Made by a program: the position numbers and the translations under genes. Shown here one piece after another: positions 23,230-30,627 of a stretch of 64,000 nucleotides of DNA. Where the stretch lies: the NCBI GenBank assembly GCA_964351025.1, contig CAYGLV010000008.1:1-64000 (forward strand). The letters are read 5' to 3'. Position 1 is the stretch's first letter; every line of letters begins with the position of its first letter. The notes beneath the pieces were generated by a model that saw nothing but the letters and a program-made list of their open reading frames with translations, did no database searches and had not been told where the DNA came from. The stretch comes from CAYGLV01 sp964351025 (GTDB lineage Bacteria; Actinomycetota; Thermoleophilia; Gaiellales; Gaiellaceae).

Positions 23230-24736
23230 CAAGGATCGGAAGGGCGTCCTCGTGCGGATGCCGCCGTCACTGAAGGGGGCCCTCGTCCGCGAGGTCGCCC
23301 GCCGCGGCGGCAACCTCAACGATGTCGCCACCGGCATCCTCGCCGAGCGCTTCGGCGTCGCCTACCGTCCCACCGGCCGCCGCAGCCAGCTCGCGGGCTC
23401 GAGCAACGTCGCACTGCTGCGCATGCCGGCCGACCTGAAGCAGCAGATCCAGAGCGAGGCGTTCCGCACCGGCTCGAACACGAACGACGTGATCCTGCTC
23501 GCGCTCGCGGACAGCCTCGGCATCCCCTTCGAATCCAATCGCAGCCGGTCGGTCCCGTTCGGGGGCGGCCGCAGAAAGGAAACACCCATGGCAACTCCCA
23601 ACGGCAGCGCCAACGGGCGCGCTCGCTCCAAAGACAAGGTGCGCGTCGCGCTCATCGGCGTCGGCAACTGCGCCAACTCGCTGCTCCAGGGCGTCAACTA
23701 CTACGCCGACGCCGACCCGGAGCAGTTCGTTCCCGGCCTGATGCACGTCGACCTCGGCGGGTACCACATCCGCGACATCGAGTTCACGGCGGCCTTCGAC
23801 GTCACGGCCGACAAGGTCGGCAAAGACCTCGCCGACGCGATCTGGGCCCATCCGAACGACACGATCAAGTTCGCCGAGGTGCCGAAGACCGGGATCAAGG
23901 TCTCGCGCGGCATGACGCACGACGGCATCGGCAAGTACCTTTCCGAGATCCTCACGAAGGCGCCGGGCGAGACCGACGACGTCGTCGGCATCCTCAAGGA
24001 GACCGGCACCGACGTGGTCGTGAACTACCTCCCGGTCGGCTCCGAGGAGGCGACCAAGTGGTACACCGAGCAGATCCTCGCCGCCGGCTGCGCGATGGTG
24101 AACTGCATGCCCGTGTTCATCGCGCGCGAGGCCTACTGGGGACGACGCTTCCAGGAGGCGGGCCTGCCGATCATCGGCGACGACATCAAGTCACAGGTCG
24201 GCGCGACGATCGCGCACCGCGTGCTGACGAGCCTCTTCCGCGAGCGCGGCGTCCACCTCGACCGGACGATGCAGCTCAACGTCGGCGGCAACTCGGACTT
24301 CCTGAACATGCTGGAGCGGGAGCGTCTCGAGTCGAAGAAGATCTCGAAGACGAACGCGGTCACGTCCATGCTCGACTACGACCTGGGCGCGAAGAACGTC
24401 CACGTCGGGCCGTCGGACTACGTTCCGTGGCTGACCGACCGCAAGTGGGCCTACATCCGCATGGAGGGCTCCTCCTTCGGCGATGTGCCGCTCAACCTCG
24501 AGCTGAAGCTCGAAGTGTGGGACTCGCCGAACTCGGCGGGAATCGTCATCGACGGCGTGCGTCTTGCGAAGCTGGCGCTGAACAACGGCGTCGCCGGCGC
24601 GCTCGAGGGGCCGTCGAGCTACCTGATGAAGTCGCCGCCGAAGCAGATCCAAGACGACGAGGCGCACGAGGCGACCGAGCGCTTCATCAAGCAGAACGCC
24701 CTCAAGCCGGCCAAGGCGGGCGCGAAGACGAGCTGA
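23216..24736 (+). CDS. ino1: Inositol-3-phosphate synthase with N-terminal tandem ribbon-helix-helix domain
   Basis: The 506-residue frame has two parts. Residues 125-506 are a full-length actinobacterial myo-inositol-1-phosphate synthase (glucose-6-phosphate to inositol-3-phosphate, NAD-dependent): Rossmann motif [17 protein letters not shown], then [46 protein letters not shown] and [13 protein letters not shown]. Residues 11-48 and 65-105 are two copies of a ribbon-helix-helix motif: strand VLVRMP or ALLRMP, a helix, then NLNDV or NTNDV and a second helix ending FGV or LGIPF. Tandem RHH motifs in one chain can form a DNA-binding unit, as in TraY. A second start, ATG 23588 with GAAAGGA 8 bases before it, would give a 382-residue plain enzyme. 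The TTG start is chosen from the -10 box 9 bases upstream. No stop or frameshift separates the parts. Confidence 0.88.
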   Translation: MSASTKDRKGVLVRMPPSLKGALVREVARRGGNLNDVATGILAERFGVAYRPTGRRSQLAGSSNVALLRMPADLKQQIQSEAFRTGSNTNDVILLALADSLGIPFESNRSRSVPFGGGRRKETPMATPNGSANGRARSKDKVRVALIGVGNCANSLLQGVNYYADADPEQFVPGLMHVDLGGYHIRDIEFTAAFDVTADKVGKDLADAIWAHPNDTIKFAEVPKTGIKVSRGMTHDGIGKYLSEILTKAPGETDDVVGILKETGTDVVVNYLPVGSEEATKWYTEQILAAGCAMVNCMPVFIAREAYWGRRFQEAGLPIIGDDIKSQVGATIAHRVLTSLFRERGVHLDRTMQLNVGGNSDFLNMLERERLESKKISKTNAVTSMLDYDLGAKNVHVGPSDYVPWLTDRKWAYIRMEGSSFGDVPLNLELKLEVWDSPNSAGIVIDGVRLAKLALNNGVAGALEGPSSYLMKSPPKQIQDDEAHEATERFIKQNALKPAKAGAKTS

Positions 24737-24739
24737 CCC

Positions 24740-24754
24740 CCGGGGCGGCCCCGG
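24740..24754. terminator. GC-rich hairpin after ino1
   Basis: CCGGGG (24740-24745) pairs with CCCCGG (24749-24754) around CGG, four bases after the ino1 stop. There is no T-run, so it is at best a weak or factor-assisted terminator before the GNAT gene. Confidence 0.35.
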
Positions 24755-24760
24755 CGATCC

Positions 24761-25591
24761 GTGACCCCGATTCCCGTCCTGACCCCGGCAAGTGTCCACG
24801 GCGCGCGCGAGCTCGCCGCCCTCTTCACCGCCGTGTACGAGGGCTACTGGTTCCCGGTCGAGCTCGACGGGGAGGCGTTCAAGGCCATGGTCAGGCAGGG
24901 CGACATCGACCTCGCAGCGTCGCGGGTCGCGCTCGAGGGCGGAACCCCCGCGGGGATCGCCCTCCTCGGCATCCGGGGCGAGACCGGCTGGATCGGCGGC
25001 ATGGGCGTCGTGCCGGCCCTTCGTCGTCGCGGGGTCGGCGAGGGGCTCATGCGCGCCGTGCTCGAGGCGGCGCGGACGCGCGGGCTGGGCGAGGTGACGC
25101 TCGAGGTGCTGGAGCAGAACGACGCCGCGATCAGGCTCTACGAGCGGCTCGGCTTCGAGCGCATCCGGGAGCTGGAGGTCTGGAGCGCCGAGGCGGGTGG
25201 CGAGCCCGCATCCGGTGTGCGTGCTGCGACGCTCGACAAGGCCCACGTCTGGATCGCCGCCCACCGGAGCGCCGCGGAGCCCTGGCAGCGCGCCGACGCC
25301 GGTTTGCCTTACACGCGCACCCTCGATCCCCCTCCCGAGGCGCTCGCAGTCGGCGACGAGGAGACCCTGCGCGGCGCCGCGATCTTCCGCGTCAACTCGG
25401 GCCGGGCGGCTCTCATCCAGATCGCCGCCACCGACCCCGAGGCCGCGCACGATCTACTCCTCGGAATCCTCGGTCGCGCGGACACCCTTGTCTGGCTCAA
25501 CGCTCCGGTGGGCGATCCCGTGGCCCTGGCGCTGCGCGCGCTCGGCGGCACCGTCTCGGCCCGCCAGTTCGAAATGGCGCTTCGGCTCTAG
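24761..25591 (+). CDS. GNAT-family N-acetyltransferase
   Basis: 276-residue acetyltransferase with a complete N-terminal GNAT domain (about 1-150). The acetyl-CoA-binding motif A is GMGVVPALRRRGVGEGLMRAV, with the R/Q-x-x-G-x-G/A loop as RRRGVG, and motif B is NDAAIRLYERLGFE. The C-terminal half (about 165-276) looks like a second, degenerate GNAT fold (AAIFRVNSGRAALIQIAAT) without the loop, a two-domain layout known in several acetyltransferases. Acceptor substrate unknown. Start is GTG 24761. The stop shares CTAG with the convergent CDGSH gene. Confidence 0.85.
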   Translation: MTPIPVLTPASVHGARELAALFTAVYEGYWFPVELDGEAFKAMVRQGDIDLAASRVALEGGTPAGIALLGIRGETGWIGGMGVVPALRRRGVGEGLMRAVLEAARTRGLGEVTLEVLEQNDAAIRLYERLGFERIRELEVWSAEAGGEPASGVRAATLDKAHVWIAAHRSAAEPWQRADAGLPYTRTLDPPPEALAVGDEETLRGAAIFRVNSGRAALIQIAATDPEAAHDLLLGILGRADTLVWLNAPVGDPVALALRALGGTVSARQFEMALRL

Positions 25592-25809
25592 CCGGGCGCG
25601 CGGTCGGCGGCGCGCTCGGGCGCCTGGAAGCCTGCCTTGCGGTGCGTGCTGTCGCAGAAGGGCTTCTTGGCCGAGTGGCCGCAGCGGCAGAGGGCCAGAG
25701 CCGTGCCGGGCGGTAGCTCGAACTCGTTGCCGTCGGCGTCGAGCAGGCGCACCGGCCCCTCGACCTTGTACGAGCCGTTCTCGCGCACGGTGATCGTGAC
25801 GTCGGCCAT
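25588..25809 (-). CDS. CDGSH iron-sulfur domain protein
   Basis: Small [2Fe-2S] protein of 73 residues. The C-terminal zf-CDGSH motif is CRCGHSAKKPFCDSTHRKAGF, giving three cysteines and one histidine as ligands in the C-x-C-x(n)-C-D-x-x-H arrangement. The N-terminal half (VTITVRENGSYKVEGPVRLLD) forms the short beta region common in stand-alone bacterial versions. Role is probably redox or cluster transfer; partners cannot be named. The ATG follows a TAGAGT -10 box by 6 bases. Confidence 0.9.
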   Translation of the reverse strand: MADVTITVRENGSYKVEGPVRLLDADGNEFELPPGTALALCRCGHSAKKPFCDSTHRKAGFQAPERAADRAPG

Positions 25810-25815
25810 GGCCTG

Positions 25816-25821
25816 ACTCTA
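25816..25821 (-). promoter_or_regulatory. Leaderless -10 box for CDGSH gene (TAGAGT)
   Basis: Minus-strand TAGAGT ends 6 bases before the ATG at 25809. A plus-strand box for the next gene lies only 20 bases away, giving a divergent pair. Confidence 0.5.
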
Positions 25822-25840
25822 GCCAAACGGGGTCACGGGC

Positions 25841-25846
25841 TAGACT
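25841..25846 (+). promoter_or_regulatory. Leaderless -10 box in front of the 60-codon leader frame (TAGACT)
   Basis: TAGACT ends 8 bases before a GTG at 25855, not before the glycosyltransferase start at 26034. If leaderless, the first codon read would be that of the upstream frame. Confidence 0.45.
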
Positions 25847-25854
25847 CGGCGCAG

Positions 25855-26037
25855 GTGAACCGCCCCGCGCCAACCCACTTCGCCCGCGCGTTCCTCGGGC
25901 GCCGCTCGCGGTGCCGGGCCGCAGGGGACAGTATGGGTAATACGGCCCCGGAGAGCACGGCGCCGCGAGCGGCGTCAGGCGGCGGCGGAGCCGGGCTCCG
26001 CCCGGCGGGAGCCGGCGCCGGCGAGGGGCGCGCATGA
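25855..26037 (+). CDS. Possible leader peptide upstream of the glycosyltransferase-PHP gene
   Basis: A 60-codon frame opens with GTG 8 bases after a -10 box and closes with a TGA that overlaps the next start (ATGA at 26034-26037). The peptide is arginine-rich at first and glycine/alanine-rich later, with no recognisable domain. A perfect 7-base stem (GCCGGGC, loop TCC, GCCCGGC at 25990-26006) lies inside its 3' half and could be opened by translating ribosomes. It may be a coupling or attenuating leader rather than a functional protein. It could also be chance in GC-rich DNA. Confidence 0.35.
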   Translation: MNRPAPTHFARAFLGRRSRCRAAGDSMGNTAPESTAPRAASGGGGAGLRPAGAGAGEGRA

Positions 26038-27767
26038 GCCTGCGCATCTGTCTGGTGACTCCGTTCTCCTGGTCGCAGCCGCACGAGGTGAACGAGCACG
26101 TCGCGGGGATCGCCGCCGAGCTGCGGCGGCTCGGGCACACCGTCACCGTGCTGGCCCCCTCGGGCCGGGCCGCCGACCTCCTCGCCGGTCGGCGCGCGCT
26201 CGCCCGTGGGCTCGAGTCGGAGGTGATCGCGCTCGGTACGGCGATCCCGGTCTCCCGCCAGAGCCGTCTCGGCGTCCCGGTCGGCATCCGGGCGAGCCTC
26301 GCGCTCGCGCTCCAGCAGGGGCGCTTCGACGTCGTCCACGGCTTCGAGCCCGGGCTGCCGAGCATCTCCTACCTCGCGCTCCGCGACGCCCCGTCGCTCG
26401 CCGTCGCCACGTTCGTCTCGCCGGAGCGGCTCGGCTACCCGCCTCGCAGGTCCCTGCGCGAGAAGCTGCTCGGTCGCATCGACGCGCTCGTCGCGCTCTC
26501 GCCGGAGGGGGCCGAGGCCGCCGCGGCCCGCTTCCCCGGCGACTACCGAGTGCTCTCGCCCGGCGTGGACACCGAGCTCTTCCAGCCCGGGGCAAAGCGG
26601 CGGCTGGTCGCCGTCGAGCTGGTCCCGGGCGAGCTTCCGCTCGCGCGCGCTGCTCTGCGCTGCCTGCGCGAGCTGCCGGACTGGGAGCTGGTCTTCCTGC
26701 GCACGAAGCCGCTCTCGGCGCGGCCCGGCATCCCGCTTGCCCTGCGCGGCCGCGTCCATGTCCGAACCGCGCGCGACGCCGCCGGCAGGGCCGCCGTGCT
26801 GGCCGGCGCGTCCGTCTTCGTGCCCGCGCCCGGCGGTGCGCCCCGTCTTCGGCTGGAGGCCGCGGCCGCCGGCGTCGCGCTCGCGGACCCGCCCGCGCTC
26901 GCCGCGCAGCCCGAGCTCGCCGCCGCCGCAATCGCGCGACTGGCCGAGAACGACGAGCTGCGGACCCGCCGCGCCGCCGAGGGCCGAGCGGACGCCGAGC
27001 GTCAGTCGTTCGCCGTCGTCGCCGCCGAGCTGGACGCCGTCTATCGAGGCCTCGCGCGCCGCCGCAGGCAACACCGCCGCCACGACGGCCCGCTGGACGA
27101 CCGGGAATGGATCGTCGCCGACCTGCACATGCACACGAACTGGTCGCACGACTGCTCGATCGAAGTGGACGACCTGCTCGACCACGCGGAGGCGAAAGGG
27201 CTGGGTGCGATCGCGGTGACCGACCACAACGTCCTCGGCGGCGCCCTCGAGGCGGTCGAACGGGCTCGCGGGCGCCGGCTGCTGGTGATCCCCGGCGAGG
27301 AGATCAAGACCGACAGCCAGGGTGAGGTGATCGGCCTCTTCCTGCGCGAGGAGATCCCTCGCGGGATGCCGTTGGCGGACACCCTCGCCGCCATCCGCGA
27401 ACAGGGCGGGCTCGTGTACGTGCCCCACCCGTTCGATCGCATGCATGCGATCCCCGACCCGGCGACGCTCCACCGGCACCTGGGCGAGATCGACGTCTTC
27501 GAGGTCTACAACGCCCGCCTCCTGTTCGAGACCTACAACGACGAGGCTCTCCGCTTCGCCCGCAAGTACAACCTCATCGCCGGTGCCGGCTCCGACGCGC
27601 ACGTCCTCCCCGGCGTCGGCACGGGCGCCGTGCGGATGCGCCGCTTCGACGGCCCGGAGGAGTTCTTGCTTTCGCTCAGGAACGCCGAGGTGCTGCGCCG
27701 GCCGAAGTCGCTCGCCTACCTCCAAAGTCTCAAGTGGGCGGCCCAGGTCAAGGAAAAGGTGCGGTAG
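26034..27767 (+). CDS. Glycosyltransferase family 4-like protein fused to a PHP metallophosphoesterase domain
   Basis: 577 residues in two parts. Residues 1-345 are a GT-B glycosyltransferase: MSLRICLVTPFSWSQPHEVNEHV with the GT4 N-terminal nucleotide-sugar acceptor fold, VVHGFEPGLPS, and LSPGVDTELFQPG. The usual C-terminal E-x7-E donor motif is weak (PRLRLEAAAAG), so activity is uncertain. Residues 360-577 are a PHP domain: ADLHMHTNWSHDCS, TDHN, PGEE, PHPFDR and GSDAHV, which supply the trinuclear metal ligands of PHP phosphoesterases. The combination could modify then dephosphorylate a sugar-lipid or act on two steps of one pathway. The inositol-lipid module lies about 1.3 kb upstream (past a GNAT and a CDGSH gene), but a link is speculative. 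Coupled by ATGA to the leader frame. Confidence 0.8.
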   Translation: MSLRICLVTPFSWSQPHEVNEHVAGIAAELRRLGHTVTVLAPSGRAADLLAGRRALARGLESEVIALGTAIPVSRQSRLGVPVGIRASLALALQQGRFDVVHGFEPGLPSISYLALRDAPSLAVATFVSPERLGYPPRRSLREKLLGRIDALVALSPEGAEAAAARFPGDYRVLSPGVDTELFQPGAKRRLVAVELVPGELPLARAALRCLRELPDWELVFLRTKPLSARPGIPLALRGRVHVRTARDAAGRAAVLAGASVFVPAPGGAPRLRLEAAAAGVALADPPALAAQPELAAAAIARLAENDELRTRRAAEGRADAERQSFAVVAAELDAVYRGLARRRRQHRRHDGPLDDREWIVADLHMHTNWSHDCSIEVDDLLDHAEAKGLGAIAVTDHNVLGGALEAVERARGRRLLVIPGEEIKTDSQGEVIGLFLREEIPRGMPLADTLAAIREQGGLVYVPHPFDRMHAIPDPATLHRHLGEIDVFEVYNARLLFETYNDEALRFARKYNLIAGAGSDAHVLPGVGTGAVRMRRFDGPEEFLLSLRNAEVLRRPKSLAYLQSLKWAAQVKEKVR

Positions 27768-27791
27768 GAACGAACGGAGCTGTCACTCCCC

Positions 27792-28379
27792 GTGTCTGCT
27801 GCGCCCACCGACGAGATCTTCGAGAAGTACCTCCGGAAGGCCATCTCCGAGATCAACGATCTCGGAGATGAGCTTCGCCGGGCGGGCGATGAGCTGCGCG
27901 TGCCGGTGCTCGGCTCAGGGCATCCCCTGGCCGACATCTTCCTGCTCAAGTACACGCCGCGGCCGGCGGAGATCAACGAGGGCGTCGCCTTCTTCGGACG
28001 GGCCGGCCAGGCGCTGCTGAAATCGCTCCAGCGGCTCGGTGTCGACCCGCTGGCGGTGTACGGAACGAACTGCCTCAAGTTCGGGACCGAGGACGCCGCC
28101 GATGCGGCCGCCTGGCTCCTGCGCGAGCTGCACATCGTGCAGCCGAAGCTGCTCGTCGTGATGGGCGAGCGCTCGGTCGAGTTCCTCAACGGGCTCGACT
28201 TCCCGCTCGCCGACCGGCTCGATCCGAACGCCGAAGGCATCCAGCGGTTCACGCCCACCGTCGAGGCGCTCGTCGTGCCGGACATCGACGAGTCGCTGGA
28301 CGAGCAGGGGCCCAAGACGCGATTCTGGAACGCCTTCAAGGCGCTCGGCCCGTGGTGGTCGGAGCAACCGCCGTACTAG
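27792..28379 (+). CDS. Uracil-DNA-glycosylase-superfamily protein, divergent
   Basis: 195-residue protein with the fold signature of family 4 UDGs: GVAFFGRAGQALLKSLQRLGVD and VYGTNCLKF, then QPKLLVVMGERSVEFLN. It lacks the family-4 iron-sulfur cysteines. The first catalytic motif (usually GEAPG) is replaced by VLGSGHPLADIFLL, and the C-terminal HPS motif by VVPDIDESLD. It may therefore be a non-canonical glycosylase or a nucleotide-binding relative. Start is taken as GTG 27792. The downstream membrane-protein gene overlaps by 28 bases. Confidence 0.7.
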   Translation: MSAAPTDEIFEKYLRKAISEINDLGDELRRAGDELRVPVLGSGHPLADIFLLKYTPRPAEINEGVAFFGRAGQALLKSLQRLGVDPLAVYGTNCLKFGTEDAADAAAWLLRELHIVQPKLLVVMGERSVEFLNGLDFPLADRLDPNAEGIQRFTPTVEALVVPDIDESLDEQGPKTRFWNAFKALGPWWSEQPPY

Positions 28380-29089
28380 GTCGCGGCCGGGCGGCGGCGC
28401 TCGTCGCGCTCACCGCCGCCGTCGCCGCCTACACGGCTGGAGCCGGGTCCCTGTGGGACGCCACCGTCTGGTGGGACGTCGCCTTCTTCGGCTTCGTGCT
28501 GCTACCGGCGACATTTGCGCTCGCCTGGCTTGCGCTGCCGCTGCAGGGGGCACGCGGGCTGCTTCCGGTCGGCCTCGCGCTCGCCGCGCTCTCCGTGGCG
28601 CTGTATCTCGCAGACCTCGACGTCGCCTTCAACCTCGTCAAGCTCGCCGCGCTCGTCGTGCTCGGCTTCTGGTTCGTCGCCTGGTTCGACGCCGTTTCGT
28701 GGGTCGTGCTGGTTGCCGTGATCATCCCGTGGGTGGACGTTCTCTCGGTCTGGCGCGGCCCCACGGAGTACGTCGTCGAGCAGAAGCCGGGCGTCTTCGA
28801 CCAAATCTCGGTCGCCTTCCGCGAGCCGGGCACCGACCGGAGCGCCAACCTCGGGCCTCCCGACATCCTCTTCTTCGCCCTCTTCCTCGCCGCCGCTCGG
28901 CGCTTCGACCTACGGATCGGCTGGACGTGGGCCGGCATGACGGCGGCGCTCGGAGCGACGATCGCGCTCGCGGTCTGGACCGATGCGAGCGGCCTGCCGG
29001 CGCTGCCTGCGGTCTGCGTCGGGTTCCTCATCCCGAACGCCGACCTGCTCTGGGCTAGGCTTCGGAACCGTGCTGGCAATCGGCGTTGA
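28352..29089 (+). CDS. Hypothetical membrane protein
   Basis: 245 residues with about seven hydrophobic helices, including LVALTAAVAAYTAGAG, VAFFGFVLLPATFALAWLAL and LVAVIIPWVDVLSVW. A polar loop near residues 135-165 (GPTEYVVEQKPGVFDQISVAF) is the only long hydrophilic stretch. I recognise no catalytic motif. It starts inside the UDG-like gene, so the two are co-expressed. Its 3' end contains the promoter and the first 20 bases of the DUF429 gene. Confidence 0.65.
   Translation: MVVGATAVLGRGRAAALVALTAAVAAYTAGAGSLWDATVWWDVAFFGFVLLPATFALAWLALPLQGARGLLPVGLALAALSVALYLADLDVAFNLVKLAALVVLGFWFVAWFDAVSWVVLVAVIIPWVDVLSVWRGPTEYVVEQKPGVFDQISVAFREPGTDRSANLGPPDILFFALFLAAARRFDLRIGWTWAGMTAALGATIALAVWTDASGLPALPAVCVGFLIPNADLLWARLRNRAGNRR
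29056..29061 (+). promoter_or_regulatory. Leaderless -10 box for DUF429 gene (TAGGCT)
   Basis: TAGGCT ends 8 bases before the GTG at 29070 and lies inside the coding region of the upstream membrane protein. It decides between this GTG and a longer upstream frame. Confidence 0.45.
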
Positions 29090-29729
29090 CGCATGCCCCG
29101 GCGGGTGGGTGGCCGTGTCGCTCCGCAGCGGTGGGTTCGAATCGGCAACGGTGCGGAAGACCTTCGAGCACCTGCTCGATCTCTACCCCGCGGGAACAGT
29201 GGGGGTCGACATTCCGATCGGTCTTCCGGATGTTCCGAGAAGGCCCGCGGATGCCGCGGCACGGGCGGTGCTGGGCGGCCTACGAAGCTCTGTGTTCGAC
29301 ACATTCCCCCGCGAGATCCTGGCGGCAACGAGCTATGAGGCTGCCAGGGCGCGCTGCGTGGAGCACAACTGGCCGAAGCCGTCACTCTTTAGCTTCGGGA
29401 TGGCCAAGCGGATCTTCGAGGTCGAGGAGGCGATCGGTCGCCATCCGGACCGCGCCATCATCGAGGTTCATCCTGAAGTGTCATTTCGGCACATAAACGG
29501 GGCCCCTCTCGACTACTCGAAAGGCAGCCTCGCCGGGTGGCTCCATCGCTGGAACCTGCTCAAGAGCAAGGGCATACATCTCTCGCAGGACCGCGGCGAT
29601 CTCCCGTTGATCGACACCCTCGACGCAGCCGCCGCAGCCTGGTCAGCCGATCGCTACGGAAACGATCCGTCGTCGTGCGCGCGCCACCCCGGCTCGTCGA
29701 CGTCGCGCGACCACACGATCTGGGCGTAG
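29070..29729 (+). CDS. DUF429-family protein
   Basis: 219-residue protein opening LAIGVDACPGGWVAVSL, the RNase-H-like actin-fold start of DUF429 (predicted nuclease-like domain). Other family blocks are GVDIPIGLPD, the aspartate-containing turn, FDTFPREIL, AIIEVHPEVSFRHING and the C-terminal DTLDAAAAAWSADRY with a conserved Asp. Acidic residues match the RNase H-like arrangement, but no reaction has been established for the family. It converges on arsM, with a perfect hairpin between. Confidence 0.8.
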   Translation: MLAIGVDACPGGWVAVSLRSGGFESATVRKTFEHLLDLYPAGTVGVDIPIGLPDVPRRPADAAARAVLGGLRSSVFDTFPREILAATSYEAARARCVEHNWPKPSLFSFGMAKRIFEVEEAIGRHPDRAIIEVHPEVSFRHINGAPLDYSKGSLAGWLHRWNLLKSKGIHLSQDRGDLPLIDTLDAAAAAWSADRYGNDPSSCARHPGSSTSRDHTIWA

Positions 29730-29756
29730 CTGCTTCTCTGCACCGCGGCGCGCCCG

Positions 29757-29785
29757 CCGCCAAGTAACACGGTTTTACTTGGCGG
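29757..29785. terminator. Bidirectional terminator hairpin between DUF429 gene and arsM
   Basis: An 11-base perfect stem, CCGCCAAGTAA (29757-29767) and TTACTTGGCGG (29775-29785), encloses a 7-base loop. The right arm includes the arsM stop codon. Its placement between convergent genes and the AT-containing stem fit a shared terminator. A U-tract is short (TTTT at 29773-29776). Confidence 0.6.
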
Positions 29786-30557
29786 ATTCCGGCTCGCCCG
29801 TCGCGACCGGCCGGACAGCCTTGACGATCGCGCCGTGCATCCCGTCCAGCACCTCGTGCGTGAACTCGACTCGGACGTCCTCGAAGCCCGCGGCTGCCAG
29901 CGCGGCCGCGTACTCGCCCTTCGAGAGGGCGCCGGCGATACAGCCGACGAAGCTGCCACGCTCGGCGCGCTCCTCGGCCGAGAGCCGGTTCTCGGCGACG
30001 ACGTCGCTGATGCCGATGCGGCCGCCGGGCCGGAGCACACGCCACATCTCGGCGAACACGGCCGGCTTGTCCGTCGAGAGGTTGAGCACGCAGTTGGAGA
30101 TGATCACGTCCACGCTCGCCGCTGGGAGCGGGATCGCCTCCATCTCGCCCTTGAGGAAGATCGCGTTGCCGACTCCTGCCTCGGCTGCGTTGCGAAGCGC
30201 GAGCGCGAGCATCTCCTCGGTCATGTCCAGCCCGAACGCGCGCCCGGTCGGGCCGACCCGCTTGGCCGAGAGCAGCACGTCGATGCCGCCGCCCGACCCG
30301 AGGTCGAGCACCGTCTCGCCCTCGCGCAGCTCGGCGACCGCGGTCGGGTTGCCGCAGCCGAGGCTCGCGAGCACGGCCGCCTCGGGCAGGCTCCCCCGGT
30401 CGCCCTCCTCGTAGAGCCCCCGGCCGAACACGGCCCCGTCGGGCGCGCAGCCGTCGCCCCCGCAACAGCCTTCGCCCGCCGTCGCGGTGAGCGCCGCCTC
30501 CGCGTACGTGCGCCGAACCTCGTCCCGAACAGCGTCGCTCAGCTCAGCCTCCGTCAG
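29775..30557 (-). CDS. arsM: Arsenite S-adenosylmethionine methyltransferase ArsM (CTG start)
   Basis: Methylates arsenite using SAM and thiols, giving volatile or less toxic arsenicals. The SAM-binding motif is VLDLGSGGGIDVLLSA. Arsenic-binding cysteines are conserved in SNCVLNLS and FVGCIAGAL. The N-terminus GEGCCGGDGC (C31, C32, C37) is typical of the family but lies upstream of the first conventional start, the GTG at 30431. Reading upstream from there no ATG, GTG or TTG occurs before the in-frame stop at 30587. The only reasonable start for the family N-terminus is CTG at 30557, giving 260 residues. An AT-rich inverted repeat lies immediately upstream. Confidence 0.85.
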   Translation of the reverse strand: MTEAELSDAVRDEVRRTYAEAALTATAGEGCCGGDGCAPDGAVFGRGLYEEGDRGSLPEAAVLASLGCGNPTAVAELREGETVLDLGSGGGIDVLLSAKRVGPTGRAFGLDMTEEMLALALRNAAEAGVGNAIFLKGEMEAIPLPAASVDVIISNCVLNLSTDKPAVFAEMWRVLRPGGRIGISDVVAENRLSAEERAERGSFVGCIAGALSKGEYAAALAAAGFEDVRVEFTHEVLDGMHGAIVKAVRPVATGEPESAK

Positions 30558-30560
30558 ACA

Positions 30561-30586
30561 GATATATCGACTGTCTTGAATATATC
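30561..30586 (-). promoter_or_regulatory. AT-rich inverted repeat at the arsM promoter (ArsR-like operator)
   Basis: GATATAT (30561-30567) and ATATATC (30580-30586) are perfect 7-base arms separated by 12 bases, immediately upstream of the arsM CTG. Minus-strand TATATT (30585-30580) could be the -10 box. Long AT-rich dyads of this size are typical of ArsR/SmtB repressors. No arsR gene is in the window, so the regulator would act in trans. Confidence 0.5.
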
Positions 30587-30627
30587 AGGGCATCGAATCC
30601 TGTCAATGCTCTGGGCGCCCCTCGCGG

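Noticed and set aside
29125..29145. tRNA-like T-arm sequence (GGTTCGAATC)
   Set aside because: It lies within the DUF429 coding region, and no acceptor, D or anticodon stems can be built around it.
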